Assembly: GCF_000621845.1 (NCBI RefSeq) | Contig: NZ_JHXF01000010.1 | Span: forward strand, 62,001 to 126,000 | Direction: 5' to 3' | Length of the DNA stretch: 64,000 bases | Origin: Ruminococcus flavefaciens MA2007 | GTDB lineage: Bacteria; Bacillota; Clostridia; Oscillospirales; Ruminococcaceae | In this document: piece after piece, positions 50,755 through 58,814 of the stretch | Numbering within the stretch: position 1 is the first letter of the stretch | How the letters are laid out: every line of letters begins with the position of its first letter | Notes under the pieces: model-generated | What the model saw: the letters and a program-made list of their open reading frames with translations, nothing else | The model's database searches: none | Told to the model about the DNA's origin: nothing | Made by a program: the position numbers and the translations under genes

Positions 50755-51948
50755 TTATTCAAGTACAGGCAGATAAGCGAGAGCGCCAAGCTCAGCAGCC
50801 TTAGTCTTTGCCTCTGCAAATGTAAGCTTTTTGTTTGTTACATATGAAAGACCGTTCTCATTGTTATAGACTTCAACGCCGTTTATCTCAGAGCCGCTTG
50901 GAACGCGGAAGTACCAGCGGGATGAGAAATTGTCAATGCTGTCAACGAATGAATTGTCGAAAGATGACTCCCATGACTGAGAGAACACAGTTACCTTGTG
51001 CTTTACAGCTTCGATAACATCGCCCATAACAGCACTTGCGGTTGGCAGCTTACCTGCGCCTCTGCCGTAGAACATTGTCTGATCAATACCGTCGCCGTAA
51101 ACCAGAACTGCATTGAAAACATCGTTTACGCCTGACATAATGCTGTCATATGATACCAGCATAGGCATAACAGAGGGGAGTATCTTGCCGTTATCCTGCT
51201 TTGAAACGCAGGCAATGAGCTTGATAGCGTAGCCGAGAACATCAGAAGCTTCAACATCGCCGAGCTGAATGTCTGTGATACCCTTTGTGTAAACGCTCTT
51301 AGGATAAACGTGCTTGCCGAAAACGAGTGAAGAGATAATGCATATTTTGCGGCAGGCGTCGTGACCTTCGATATCGGCTGTTGGATCCTTTTCGGCGTAG
51401 CCAAGCTCCTGAGCAAGCTTGAGAGCCTCTGCAAAAGGCATATTATCATTGTACATCTTTGTGAGAATGAAGTTTGTTGTGCCGTTGAGGATACCTGCTA
51501 CCTTTGTGATATCATTAGCTGCAAGGCATCTGTGAAGAGGACGGATTATCGGAATAGCACCGCCAACGCTTGCTTCAAAGAAGAAGTTGCAGTTGTGCTC
51601 TTTTGCTGTCTGGAGAAGGATATCGCCTTTTTCAGCAACGAGCTCTTTGTTTGATGTTGAAACGCTCTTGCCTTTTTCGAGACAAGCCTTTACAAAAGTG
51701 AAAGCAGGCTCAACGCCGCCCATGCACTCTGCAACGGAAACGACCTCATCGTCATTAAGTATATCGTCAAAGTTTTTGGTAAACTTGTCAGCGTAAGGGG
51801 ACTCAGGAAAATCTCTGAGATCGAGGATATACTTGATATCCATTTCAGTTCCTGCGTGCTTTTCGATGCTCTTTCTGTTCTTGTAGAAGAGCTCAACAAC
51901 GCCCGAACCTACTACACCGTGACCTAAAACTGCAAATTTAGCTGACAT
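50755..51948 (-). CDS. hom: Homoserine dehydrogenase
   Basis: This 397-residue NAD(P)-dependent enzyme converts aspartate semialdehyde to homoserine for threonine and methionine synthesis. An N-terminal Rossmann domain (FAVLGHGVVGSGV) leads into the catalytic domain, with GGAIPIIRPL, the signature ILNGTTNFILTKM and LAQELGYAEKDPTADIEGHDA (in pieces) containing the conserved Lys/Asp. Many homologues have a C-terminal ACT domain for threonine feedback; this one is shorter and has none of the usual form. A separate ACT-domain protein is encoded just upstream in the same operon. GGAGG precedes ATG. Confidence 0.95.
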   Translation of the reverse strand: MSAKFAVLGHGVVGSGVVELFYKNRKSIEKHAGTEMDIKYILDLRDFPESPYADKFTKNFDDILNDDEVVSVAECMGGVEPAFTFVKACLEKGKSVSTSNKELVAEKGDILLQTAKEHNCNFFFEASVGGAIPIIRPLHRCLAANDITKVAGILNGTTNFILTKMYNDNMPFAEALKLAQELGYAEKDPTADIEGHDACRKICIISSLVFGKHVYPKSVYTKGITDIQLGDVEASDVLGYAIKLIACVSKQDNGKILPSVMPMLVSYDSIMSGVNDVFNAVLVYGDGIDQTMFYGRGAGKLPTASAVMGDVIEAVKHKVTVFSQSWESSFDNSFVDSIDNFSSRWYFRVPSGSEINGVEVYNNENGLSYVTNKKLTFAEAKTKAAELGALAYLPVLE

Positions 51949-51966
51949 AAAAGAAACCTCCGTAAA

Positions 51967-52410
51967 TTACTCGGCAGAGAGTATTTTTACCTCTAAAACT
52001 CCGTCGAGTTCAGTAATTGAATTGAGCTTGGCGAGTTCATCATTTGATTCGCCTGTGAGTCTGAGTGAAATATTTACCGCAGCAGCTCCGTCAACAGGAA
52101 TGCTCTGATTAACGGTAAGGATATTTGCATTCAGATCATGAAGAAAAACAAGCGCACTTGAAAGTACTCCGGGACTGTCGCTGAGGAGAAGATACATATT
52201 GACTATCTTGCGGTTAAAGAGTTCCTCATATGAAAAAACGCTGTCCTTGTACTTATAATAAGCGCTTCGTGAAATGCCGATACGTTTGCAGGCTGAGGCG
52301 AAGCTCTTTTCGCCTTTCTGCGCCATAAGCTTTTTTACTTCAAGGACTTTTGTAAAGACCTCGGGAAGAATATTTGCATCGGCAACAATAAGCTGTGATT
52401 TGTTATCCAT
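51967..52410 (-). CDS. ACT-domain protein with N-terminal helix-turn-helix (UPF0735/PheB-like)
   Basis: This 147-residue protein has an N-terminal helical region with a putative helix-turn-helix (SFASACKRIGISRSAYYKYKD). A C-terminal ACT domain (VNMYLLLSDSPGVLSSALVFLHDLNANILTVNQSIP) follows, of the type that binds amino acids. In Bacillus the similar PheB gene also precedes hom-thr genes. Here it is upstream of hom by 18 bases and is the first gene of the operon. It may act as the threonine sensor or transcription factor for hom; that is inference from context. AAGGTGA precedes ATG. Confidence 0.85.
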   Translation of the reverse strand: MDNKSQLIVADANILPEVFTKVLEVKKLMAQKGEKSFASACKRIGISRSAYYKYKDSVFSYEELFNRKIVNMYLLLSDSPGVLSSALVFLHDLNANILTVNQSIPVDGAAAVNISLRLTGESNDELAKLNSITELDGVLEVKILSAE

Positions 52411-52478
52411 AAAGAAATCACCTTATAAGTTATTGTTAAATCGTCCGCCAGTGGTGAACAATTGTATTCTACTTAATT

Positions 52479-52507
52479 ACTATAACATTTTTTGTGTGTT
52501 TTGTCAA
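52479..52507 (-). promoter_or_regulatory. Promoter of the ACT-hom operon
   Basis: Minus strand TTGACA (52502-52507) and TATAGT (52479-52484) are 17 bp apart, with a leader of about 60 nt. Confidence 0.75.
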
Positions 52508-52550
52508 TACCAAATAATTCCAGTTTTAGCTTATGAAATTAGGTATCTTG

Positions 52551-52583
52551 ACAATAAAATATCCGCAGTATGAACTGCGGATA
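52551..52583 (-). terminator. Terminator of the rarA gene
   Basis: Stem tatccgcagt / actgcggata with a four-base loop is followed on the minus strand by a T-rich tract (attttattg). Confidence 0.75.
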
Positions 52584-52586
52584 GGT

Positions 52587-53861
52587 CTATTTATCATGTT
52601 TTTCCAGTATCTTCTGCCTGTACTGGTATGCAGCCTGCTCCTGCTTGTTATCGCCGAATTTATAATATACATGGTCTGCGATAGCGTCTGGGAGATACTG
52701 CTGCTTGACGTAATGGTCGGGGAAGTTATGAGGATAGAGATAATGCTGGCCAACGACCTTTGCGCCTTTGCCGTCAAAGTGAACGTTCTGCAAGTGACGT
52801 GGAAAATCAAGAGCGTCGCAGCTGTTCAAGTCATCAAGTGCTGCATCTATAGCCATGCAGGCGCTGTTTGATTTGGGAGCGGTAGCCATGAGTATGATAG
52901 CTTCTGCAATAGGCAGCTTAGCTTCGGGAAGTCCCAGCTGCAATGCTGAATCCACACAAGCCTTTACTATCGGTACAGCCATAGGGTAGGCGAGACCGAC
53001 GTCCTCGGAGGCAATGCAGAGCATACGCCTGCACAGAGAGATAATATCGCCTGCCGAAATAAGGCGAGCCGCATAGTGGAGCGCCGCATTTTCATCAGAG
53101 CCGCGGACAGATTTATGGAACGCTGAGAGTATATCGTAATGCTGGTCGCCGTCGCGGTCATAGCGCATATTACTGCGCTGTGCGAGAACTTCAAGGGAAT
53201 CTTCGGTAACAGTTACCTTTCCGTCGGAGGCTTCACCGCATACAACGGCAAGCTCCGCAGTATTCATAGCTTTTCGTACATCTCCGCCGCAGCTGTACGC
53301 GATCTTGGTTATGATATCATCTGAAGCTACGACCTCATAGCCGTTTTCCTCGGACATTATGCGAAAGGCTCGTTTTATGGCGGGTATGAGTTGTTCTGCG
53401 GTAACAGGTTTGAACTCGAATACGGTACTTCGGCTGATAACGGCATTATAAACGGCGAAATATGGATTTTCAGTAGTAGAAGCAATAAGAGTGATATCAC
53501 CGTTTTCGATGTATTCAAGGAGACTCTGCTGCTGCTTTTTGTTGAGGTACTGTATCTCGTCAAGGTAGAGGAGAATGCCGTTTTCGCTGCCGAATGTACC
53601 AATATCGGCAACAACGTCCTTGATATCGGACAGCGAAGCATTGGTACCATTGAGTTTATACAGCGACATACCGCAGTTTTCGGCAATAATACGGGCAACA
53701 GTGGTCTTACCGACTCCCGACGGACCATAGAATATCATGTTGGGAACTGTTCCGCTTTCAATTATTCGGCGGAGCGGCTTGCCTTCTGCGAGTATATGCT
53801 CCTGACCGACCACGTCGGCAAGAGTTTTCGGGCGTATTTTATCGGCTAAAGGTGCAGACAT
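52587..53861 (-). CDS. rarA: Replication-associated recombination protein RarA/MgsA (AAA+ ATPase)
   Basis: The 424-residue clamp-loader-like ATPase has PKTLADVVGQEHIL at the N-terminus, Walker A GPSGVGKTT near residue 46, Walker B LYLDEIQYLNKKQQ and sensor 1 STTENPY. The C-terminal tetramerisation domain carries KSVRGSDENAALHYAARL and SEDVGLAYP. RarA acts at stalled replication forks. It is the last gene of a row with a DUF3795 and a VOC gene, 18 bases after the latter, all without an obvious promoter of their own behind the glyA terminator. Confidence 0.95.
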   Translation of the reverse strand: MSAPLADKIRPKTLADVVGQEHILAEGKPLRRIIESGTVPNMIFYGPSGVGKTTVARIIAENCGMSLYKLNGTNASLSDIKDVVADIGTFGSENGILLYLDEIQYLNKKQQQSLLEYIENGDITLIASTTENPYFAVYNAVISRSTVFEFKPVTAEQLIPAIKRAFRIMSEENGYEVVASDDIITKIAYSCGGDVRKAMNTAELAVVCGEASDGKVTVTEDSLEVLAQRSNMRYDRDGDQHYDILSAFHKSVRGSDENAALHYAARLISAGDIISLCRRMLCIASEDVGLAYPMAVPIVKACVDSALQLGLPEAKLPIAEAIILMATAPKSNSACMAIDAALDDLNSCDALDFPRHLQNVHFDGKGAKVVGQHYLYPHNFPDHYVKQQYLPDAIADHVYYKFGDNKQEQAAYQYRQKILEKHDK

Positions 53862-53879
53862 ATCGTTTCTCCTTTCATT

Positions 53880-54230
53880 TTACTTTGCAGGTGCGGTGAT
53901 TTCTATGTGATTCCCCTCTGAATCAACAAATTCAGCCACCCAGTTGTTTCCAATACGGGTTACAGGAAAGCATATCTCTTTTCCGTTAAGCTTTTCATTC
54001 AGGCAGTCAATACTTTTAACGCTGATACTTGGCAGGCAGTTGCTGCCGAAAGTGTGCAGTTCATTCTTCTTTTCATAGGCAAATAAGCCCAATCGAAAAC
54101 CGTTTACATCGAAAACGCTGTAAACATCGTCTTTTTCGGTTACTTTCTGCTCAAAAAGCTCCTCGTAGAACTTTATAGCTCTTTCCATGTCTCTAACGCA
54201 CAGATAGAGCGACTTTATGATAATTCTCAT
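53880..54230 (-). CDS. Glyoxalase/VOC-superfamily protein
   Basis: This 116-residue protein has the vicinal oxygen chelate fold (LYLCVRDMERAIKFYEELF at the start; WVAEFVDSEGNHIEI at the end). The final Glu in NHIEI is a usual metal ligand; the other ligand positions are less clear. Members include glyoxalase I, antibiotic-binding proteins and dioxygenases, so the substrate stays open. It starts eight bases after the DUF3795 gene and precedes rarA. Confidence 0.88.
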   Translation of the reverse strand: MRIIIKSLYLCVRDMERAIKFYEELFEQKVTEKDDVYSVFDVNGFRLGLFAYEKKNELHTFGSNCLPSISVKSIDCLNEKLNGKEICFPVTRIGNNWVAEFVDSEGNHIEITAPAK

Positions 54231-54238
54231 ATTATGAA

Positions 54239-54637
54239 TCAGCGATTGCCTGTTTGAATAAAACGTATCAGGGCTTCGATGTCGTCGAAATCGTCATAAT
54301 CGCCGATAATGCCCTCTCTGTGGTAAACAATACCTGCTTTTTCATTTTTTTCAAGACAGTCCAGAAGCTCATCTACGCCAAATCTTCTTGCATATTCCGC
54401 AAAAGCGCGAGCTTTAATTTTATCCGCATATAAACCTTTGCGGCAGTCTTTAGGTTCACACTCATAGCAGCCGTTTATGTTCTTTTCAATTACGCATTTT
54501 CTGTTAACGCACCATTCTGCGTCCTTGCACCATGAAAGATCAAGAAAACCGTCACGTTTGCAGCCTTTACATTCAACATTTTCAGAGCACAGGCAGCAAG
54601 CCAGTCCGCATCTGGCTATTCCGAGTTCGCGTTTCAT
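54239..54637 (-). CDS. DUF3795 cysteine-rich protein
   Basis: The 132-residue protein has a Cys-rich N-terminal half with the pattern RCGLACCLCSENVECKGCKRDG, followed by WCKDAEWCVNRKC and GCYECEPKDC. The pattern suggests one or two zinc or iron-sulfur sites, as in DUF3795 proteins of anaerobes. The C-terminal half is helical (KARAFAEYARRFGVDELLDCLEKN). The function is not established. TAGGAG precedes ATG, directly after the T run of the glyA terminator, so translation depends on readthrough or a hidden promoter. Confidence 0.85.
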   Translation of the reverse strand: MKRELGIARCGLACCLCSENVECKGCKRDGFLDLSWCKDAEWCVNRKCVIEKNINGCYECEPKDCRKGLYADKIKARAFAEYARRFGVDELLDCLEKNEKAGIVYHREGIIGDYDDFDDIEALIRFIQTGNR

Positions 54638-54654
54638 AGTATACTCCTATAATT

Positions 54655-54690
54655 ATAAAAATCAAGGGACGGACAGCTCGTCCGTCCCTT
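54655..54690 (-). terminator. Terminator of glyA
   Basis: An 11-bp GC-rich stem (aagggacggac / gtccgtccctt) is followed on the minus strand by ga and five T. Confidence 0.85.
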
Positions 54691-54702
54691 ATTGGCTATT
54701 GA

Positions 54703-55959
54703 TTACTTGTAAAGCGGGAACTTCTCGCAGATAGCGTTTACGCCTGCACGGATCTTGTCAGCCTTGTTCTCGAAATCTGTAGCGCAGAGGTAGATGTACT
54801 CAGCGATTTTTTCCATTTCCTCGATACCCAGACCTCTTGTTGTAACAGCAGGAGTACCGATACGGATACCGCTTGTTACGAAAGGCTTCTCAGGATCATT
54901 GTGGATAGCATTCTTGTTTACTGTGATATAAACCTCGTCGAGTCTGCGCTCCAGTTCCTTACCTGTGATGTTGAAAGGACGGAGGTCAACGAGCATAAGG
55001 TGGTTATCTGTACCGCCTGAAACGAGGTTGAAGCCTCTCTTGAGGAGTCCGTCAGCAAGTGCCTTAGCGTTAGCAACTATTCTCTGCTGATAGTCCTTGA
55101 ACTCAGGCTTGAGAGCCTCGCCGAAGCATACAGCCTTAGCAGCGATAGTATGCATAAGAGGGCCGCCCTGTGTTCCTGGGAAGATAGCGGAGTTGATCTT
55201 CTTAGCGAGAAATTCGTTGTTTGTAAGGATAAGACCGCCTCTTGGTCCGCGGAGAGTCTTATGTGTAGTAGTTGTTGTGATATCAGCATATGGAACAGGT
55301 GACTCGTGGCAGCCTGCTGCAACAAGACCAGCAATGTGAGCCATATCTACCATAAGGAGTGCGCCCACAGCTCTTGCGATCTCTGAAAGACGCTTGAAGT
55401 CGATAGCACGTGGATAAGCAGAAGCACCTGCAACGATAAGACGTGGCTTTGTCTTGTTAGCAAGCTTGTAAAGCTCATCGTAGTTGATAGTCTCTGTCTC
55501 GTCGTCAAGACCGTATGAAACGAAGTTGAAGTACTTACCTGAAAGGTTTACAGGTGAGCCGTGTGTAAGGTGACCGCCGTCAGCGAGGCTCATACCGAGA
55601 ACTGTATCGCCCGGCTGGAGAACAGCGAAATATACAGCTGTGTTAGCCTGTGCACCTGAATGTGGCTGAACGTTTGCGTACTTAGCGCCGAAGAGCTTGC
55701 AGGCTCTCTCGATAGCGATCGACTCTACCTCGTCAACACACTGACATCCGCCGTAGTAACGCTTTCCGGGGTAACCCTCGGCATACTTGTTTGTAAGAAC
55801 GCTGCCCATAGCTGCCATAACAGCAGGGGAAACTATATTTTCGCTTGCGATCAGCTCAAGATTTCTCTGCTGACGAGCAAGCTCCTTGCCCATAGCTTCG
55901 CCTACAGCAGGATCGTAGCTGCTTACGAAGCCGATTGAATCCATAAGATCGTTGTACAT
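54703..55959 (-). CDS. glyA: Serine hydroxymethyltransferase
   Basis: This 418-residue PLP enzyme interconverts serine and glycine with tetrahydrofolate, the main one-carbon source. Motifs are [16 protein letters not shown] near residue 26, [12 protein letters not shown] and QPHSGAQAN. The PLP-binding Lys is in [14 protein letters not shown] near 230, and a C-terminal [15 protein letters not shown] follows. ATG 55959 follows AAAGGAG; an upstream ATG in frame is within the promoter-proximal leader. It is transcribed alone from the 56010-56038 promoter to the terminator. Confidence 0.97.
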   Translation of the reverse strand: MYNDLMDSIGFVSSYDPAVGEAMGKELARQQRNLELIASENIVSPAVMAAMGSVLTNKYAEGYPGKRYYGGCQCVDEVESIAIERACKLFGAKYANVQPHSGAQANTAVYFAVLQPGDTVLGMSLADGGHLTHGSPVNLSGKYFNFVSYGLDDETETINYDELYKLANKTKPRLIVAGASAYPRAIDFKRLSEIARAVGALLMVDMAHIAGLVAAGCHESPVPYADITTTTTHKTLRGPRGGLILTNNEFLAKKINSAIFPGTQGGPLMHTIAAKAVCFGEALKPEFKDYQQRIVANAKALADGLLKRGFNLVSGGTDNHLMLVDLRPFNITGKELERRLDEVYITVNKNAIHNDPEKPFVTSGIRIGTPAVTTRGLGIEEMEKIAEYIYLCATDFENKADKIRAGVNAICEKFPLYK

Positions 55960-56009
55960 TATTAGCACTCCTTTAATAATAGTGTTCTGCGCAAATGCAT
56001 TACTTTATA

Positions 56010-56038
56010 ATTATACATTATATTTCTATAAATTTCAA
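56010..56038 (-). promoter_or_regulatory. Promoter of glyA
   Basis: Minus strand TTGAAA (56033-56038) and TATAAT (56010-56015) with a 17-bp spacer. Confidence 0.75.
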
Positions 56039-56074
56039 TAGGAAAAACGAAAAAAATTCATAAAATTATTTATT

Positions 56075-56117
56075 CAATAAAGAAAGCCCCGAAAGCATTT
56101 TAACTTTCGGGAGCTTT
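56075..56117 (-). terminator. Terminator of the dockerin operon
   Basis: Imperfect stem (aaagccccgaaag 56083-56095 / ctttcgggagcttt 56104-56117) with an 8-base loop is followed on the minus strand by a T-rich tract. It closes the four-gene unit. Confidence 0.7.
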
Positions 56118-56118
56118 G

Positions 56119-56775
56119 TCATTTCTGTATCTTGTTTTTTATGCGTATCGCAGCTTCTGTGTGCATTATCCAGTGACGTGAAAAAGGCATCTGTATAAGT
56201 CCGCGGATATCCTTTCCGCACCAATAATCAATGAGCCAGACAGCATTTTCGTCTTTGCTGACGCTGTTTGAACTTTCAAGAGTCTTTCTGCGCTCTGAGG
56301 ATATCTTATTTTTCAGCATATCAAATGATAAACTGCTGATAATACTTTCGGTACTTGCTTTTACATCATGTATATAGCTGTAAAGCTCATCAATATTAAG
56401 CTTAGCCGAAAAGTCTGCGATTTCTTCTTTTACAAGCTCATTTCCTGTCGTTATGATAGGGGAGTCTGTACGTTTCTGATAATTGTCAGCGAAAAACACC
56501 TGTTCGTCGCTATTTATAAGTGTGTGCGCGACTATATCCTCGATACGGAAGATGTGCCACAGGGAATAGGCGATAGTTTTACTGTGATAGCCCTCCACAT
56601 TGGTAAACGGGATAGCATTGAAGTCCGCGCGTGCAAGCTCAGTCCTGAATGAATCTATAGTCTGCATCAACTGATTCCTTAGTTTAAACAGTGTTTCTAA
56701 GCCGTTTTGAAAAGAATCTTTCTTTTTTAGCTGTAACTGCATAGTTTTATTGAGTTCAGACCATTCTTTGTTCAA
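56119..56775 (-). CDS. DinB-like four-helix-bundle protein
   Basis: The helical protein of about 218 residues has the His pattern of DinB/YfiT proteins. A His occurs in SLWHIFRIEDIVAH near residue 75, and an HxxxH pair in FSRHWIMHTEA near the C-terminus could complete a metal site. DinB-family members include thiol-dependent transferases and many unassigned stress proteins. It is the last gene of the dockerin operon, starting about 18 bases after the dockerin gene. The start is uncertain: GTG 56784 or TTG 56775; the latter has AGGTG at suitable distance, and I list it. Confidence 0.6.
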   Translation of the reverse strand: MNKEWSELNKTMQLQLKKKDSFQNGLETLFKLRNQLMQTIDSFRTELARADFNAIPFTNVEGYHSKTIAYSLWHIFRIEDIVAHTLINSDEQVFFADNYQKRTDSPIITTGNELVKEEIADFSAKLNIDELYSYIHDVKASTESIISSLSFDMLKNKISSERRKTLESSNSVSKDENAVWLIDYWCGKDIRGLIQMPFSRHWIMHTEAAIRIKNKIQK

Positions 56776-56792
56776 GACTATCACCTACAAAA

Positions 56793-57776
56793 TCATTTCG
56801 TGCCAAGTATCTTATCGTAGTCGAAGAAGTTCTCCCAGTCCATGAACTCCTTTGACGTGGAAGTTTTAGCGTAATAATTTAAGATATATGAAGCGTCACG
56901 GGCGTTTACAGAACCGTCCATATTTACGTCGGCAAGCTTTATGAACTTATCCGAAGGGGTATAATTCTTTGAAGCCGCCATATTGGCGTATGCATTCAGC
57001 ACCGCAGAAGCGTCTACAGAGTTTATGTATCCGTCTTCGTTTACATCGCCAAGGTCTCTGTAGCAGACTATGTCGAACTGGCAAAGAGATTTTTTGTCTC
57101 CGAGCGGATATACCGTTATTGTAGCCTTATCAGATTTTGCAAAAGCTTCCGACAGGGTAGCAGGGGAGGCTTTGCAGCTTGCGGAAATATCGACTACATT
57201 TTCTTCAGTGATATAATTGCCGTTTTTATCTTTTTTAGGCTTCTGAACAGTCTTTTTTACCGATACTTCAAGTCCGTCAAGAATAACGTTTCCCTTTGTG
57301 GAGAAATAACGGTACTTTTTAGGCGAATTCTTGAATGTTATTGTAGCTGTCTGTGATAAAGCGTGAATTGTATAATCATTGTCCGCAAAAGAGGGAGTTA
57401 TATCCCATGCATAAAAGTCCTGCTCGGTATTAACTCCGAGATGTTTGTGCAGGGAAGAAGTATCCACGGATTTATAGTTTATAGGATCACCTTCCTCGAC
57501 TTCAACGGTTTTCATAAGATTGCCGTCAAAATCAAGGAACTTGATGAAATATGTTTTCAGTGTAGTAGGTTCGGTAGTTGTTTCTGTAGTAGCTGTTGTA
57601 GTTTCAGCTGTTGATGAAGCTGTTGTTTCTGAGCTCTTTGTTGTATTTACCGTAGTTGCTGCTATAGCATTAGTTCCGCTGTTTGTTTGACTTGAGCCTG
57701 CCGTGAATACAGCAAGTCCTGCTGCGGAAACAAAAACAGCTGAGAATACAGCTGAGGCAATATTTTTTATATTCAT
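56793..57776 (-). CDS. Secreted dockerin protein with Thr-rich linker, no catalytic domain
   Basis: The 327-residue protein has a signal peptide (MNIKNIASAVFSAVFVSAAG) and a Ser/Thr/Glu-rich linker (about 45-75). A region follows with an InlB-repeat-like start (YFIKFLDFDGNLMKTVEVEEGD) and a beta-rich domain. The C-terminal dockerin has two strong calcium loops, DVNEDGYINSVDAS and DVNMDGSVNARDAS. No glycosidase or binding module is recognised, so it may be a structural or adaptor component of a cellulosome, or bind another partner. ATG 57776 has AGGTGG seven bases upstream; the frame extends upstream over the previous gene. It lies third in a four-gene operon with small genes of unknown role. 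Confidence 0.8.
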   Translation of the reverse strand: MNIKNIASAVFSAVFVSAAGLAVFTAGSSQTNSGTNAIAATTVNTTKSSETTASSTAETTTATTETTTEPTTLKTYFIKFLDFDGNLMKTVEVEEGDPINYKSVDTSSLHKHLGVNTEQDFYAWDITPSFADNDYTIHALSQTATITFKNSPKKYRYFSTKGNVILDGLEVSVKKTVQKPKKDKNGNYITEENVVDISASCKASPATLSEAFAKSDKATITVYPLGDKKSLCQFDIVCYRDLGDVNEDGYINSVDASAVLNAYANMAASKNYTPSDKFIKLADVNMDGSVNARDASYILNYYAKTSTSKEFMDWENFFDYDKILGTK

Positions 57777-57787
57777 TCGATTACCAC

Positions 57788-58066
57788 CTAACCTTGCCAA
57801 ACGCAGAATAATCTGCAAAATTTTGAAAGCCTTTGACATACTCTTGCATAATGTTCAAGTTTAAGCTTGCGAAGCATAAAATTCGCGTAGATAAACTGCT
57901 GAGTTTCTTCATCAAAGGCATATATCGCAAAAAGGATGACTTCATCTTCTGCAAGCTCGGATGAAGCTTCAACTGCCATGGAATGATACTCTTCAAATCT
58001 TTCTTCAATATCCTCAAGCCTGTAGAAGCCATGATAGATAAAGTCGATATAAAGATCAATATCCAT
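57788..58066 (-). CDS. Small acidic protein of unknown function, 92 aa
   Basis: The product is acidic in its first 60 residues (DIEERFEEYHSMAVEASSELAEDEV), and the last 25 are basic with three cysteines. No known domain is recognised. AAAGGAG with eight-base spacing precedes the ATG, giving firm support for translation. It stops 11 bases before the dockerin protein start and follows the small membrane protein by 15 bases. A second open frame on the same strand in the same interval has no ribosome site and is taken as a shadow. Confidence 0.6.
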   Translation of the reverse strand: MDIDLYIDFIYHGFYRLEDIEERFEEYHSMAVEASSELAEDEVILFAIYAFDEETQQFIYANFMLRKLKLEHYARVCQRLSKFCRLFCVWQG

Positions 58067-58081
58067 AATATATGACTCCTT

Positions 58082-58333
58082 TTATTGATCTTTGGTTTCT
58101 TCTGAATTTTTCTTTTCTGTTTCTCTGATACTCTTTTTCTTTATTTTGAAGCTGACATATCCTGCAACAGCAGCTGTCACGATAAATATTGCTATCATTA
58201 TGCAAATGATAATGCTTTTTGGAATATCAGTTTCGCTTGAAGCTTCAGCTGCAAAAGCGTTTGTACATGATGAAAAACACAAAAATGCCGTTGCAAAAGC
58301 GGATAAAAGGATATTAATAATTCTTTTTCGCAT
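58082..58333 (-). CDS. Small secreted/membrane protein, 83 aa
   Basis: The 83-residue protein has a signal-peptide-like N-terminus (MRKRIINILLSAFATAFLCFSS, cleavage possible after AFA). A short exposed piece, one transmembrane helix (about 40-62) and a charged Lys/Glu-rich cytoplasmic tail (FKIKKKSIRETEKKNSEET) follow. No family is recognised. GGAGC precedes ATG. It is the first gene of the operon with the 92-aa, dockerin and DinB-like genes, so it may anchor or assist the secreted dockerin protein; that is inference. Confidence 0.65.
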   Translation of the reverse strand: MRKRIINILLSAFATAFLCFSSCTNAFAAEASSETDIPKSIIICIMIAIFIVTAAVAGYVSFKIKKKSIRETEKKNSEETKDQ

Positions 58334-58357
58334 ACTTTCAGCTCCTTCCGTTTAAAT

Positions 58358-58386
58358 ATTATAACACATATTTTTCAAAATAGCAA
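58358..58386 (-). promoter_or_regulatory. Promoter of the dockerin operon
   Basis: Minus strand TTGCTA (58381-58386) and TATAAT (58358-58363) are 17 bp apart, 25 bases before the first ATG. Confidence 0.75.
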
Positions 58387-58476
58387 GAAACGATGCAAAA
58401 AACTACTTTTTTTCATTAAATATTAACGGCAAATAAGGATACCGAAAAGATTTTTCTGCATTTTTGAAAAAAGTGC

Positions 58477-58505
58477 TTGACAAAGCATTATAATGATGAT
58501 ATAAT
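58477..58505 (+). promoter_or_regulatory. Perfect consensus promoter of tRNA-Pro
   Basis: TTGACA (58477-58482), 17 bp, TATAAT (58500-58505), 31 bases before the tRNA. Confidence 0.85.
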
Positions 58506-58535
58506 ATATAACGTTGATTGCGATAACGAAACCGT

Positions 58536-58611
58536 CTGGGTGTGGCGCAGTTGGTAGCGCGCTACCTTGGGGTGGTAGAGGCCGTGGGTTCAAGTCCCGT
58601 CACTCAGACCA
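58536..58611 (+). tRNA. tRNA-Pro, anticodon GGG
   Basis: A 76-nt cloverleaf: acceptor CTGGGTG/CACTCAG with one G-T pair, D-stem GCGC/GCGC, anticodon stem CTACC/GGTAG with loop TTGGGGT (anticodon GGG), and T-stem GTGGG/CCCGT with loop TTCAAGT. The CCA end is encoded. It stands alone between a consensus promoter and a terminator, so it is a single-gene unit. Confidence 0.95.
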
Positions 58612-58631
58612 ATGCAATCAGCATACCCCGG

Positions 58632-58665
58632 AAAACCGATACTCGTTTGAGTATCGGTTTTTTCT
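58632..58665 (+). terminator. Terminator of tRNA-Pro
   Basis: A 13-bp stem (aaaaccgatactc / gagtatcggtttt, loop gttt) is followed by a T run. Confidence 0.85.
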
Positions 58666-58734
58666 ATATAATAAATTCTACAATATGCATAATTATGACT
58701 ATTAATTATTATCTGTATTTTTTATTAGAAAATA

Positions 58735-58764
58735 TTGACACATATGTATAAATGATGATATAAT
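58735..58764 (+). promoter_or_regulatory. Promoter of the aquaporin gene
   Basis: TTGACA (58735-58740) and TATAAT (58759-58764) with an 18-bp spacer. Confidence 0.75.
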
Positions 58765-58814
58765 TAATTTATCGGTATATCCGAAACAATTTTATATGTT
58801 AAGGAGGCAATTAT

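Noticed and set aside
57781..58059. Second 92-codon frame overlapping the small acidic gene
   Set aside because: It has no ribosome site, whereas the frame ending at 57788 has AAAGGAG correctly spaced.
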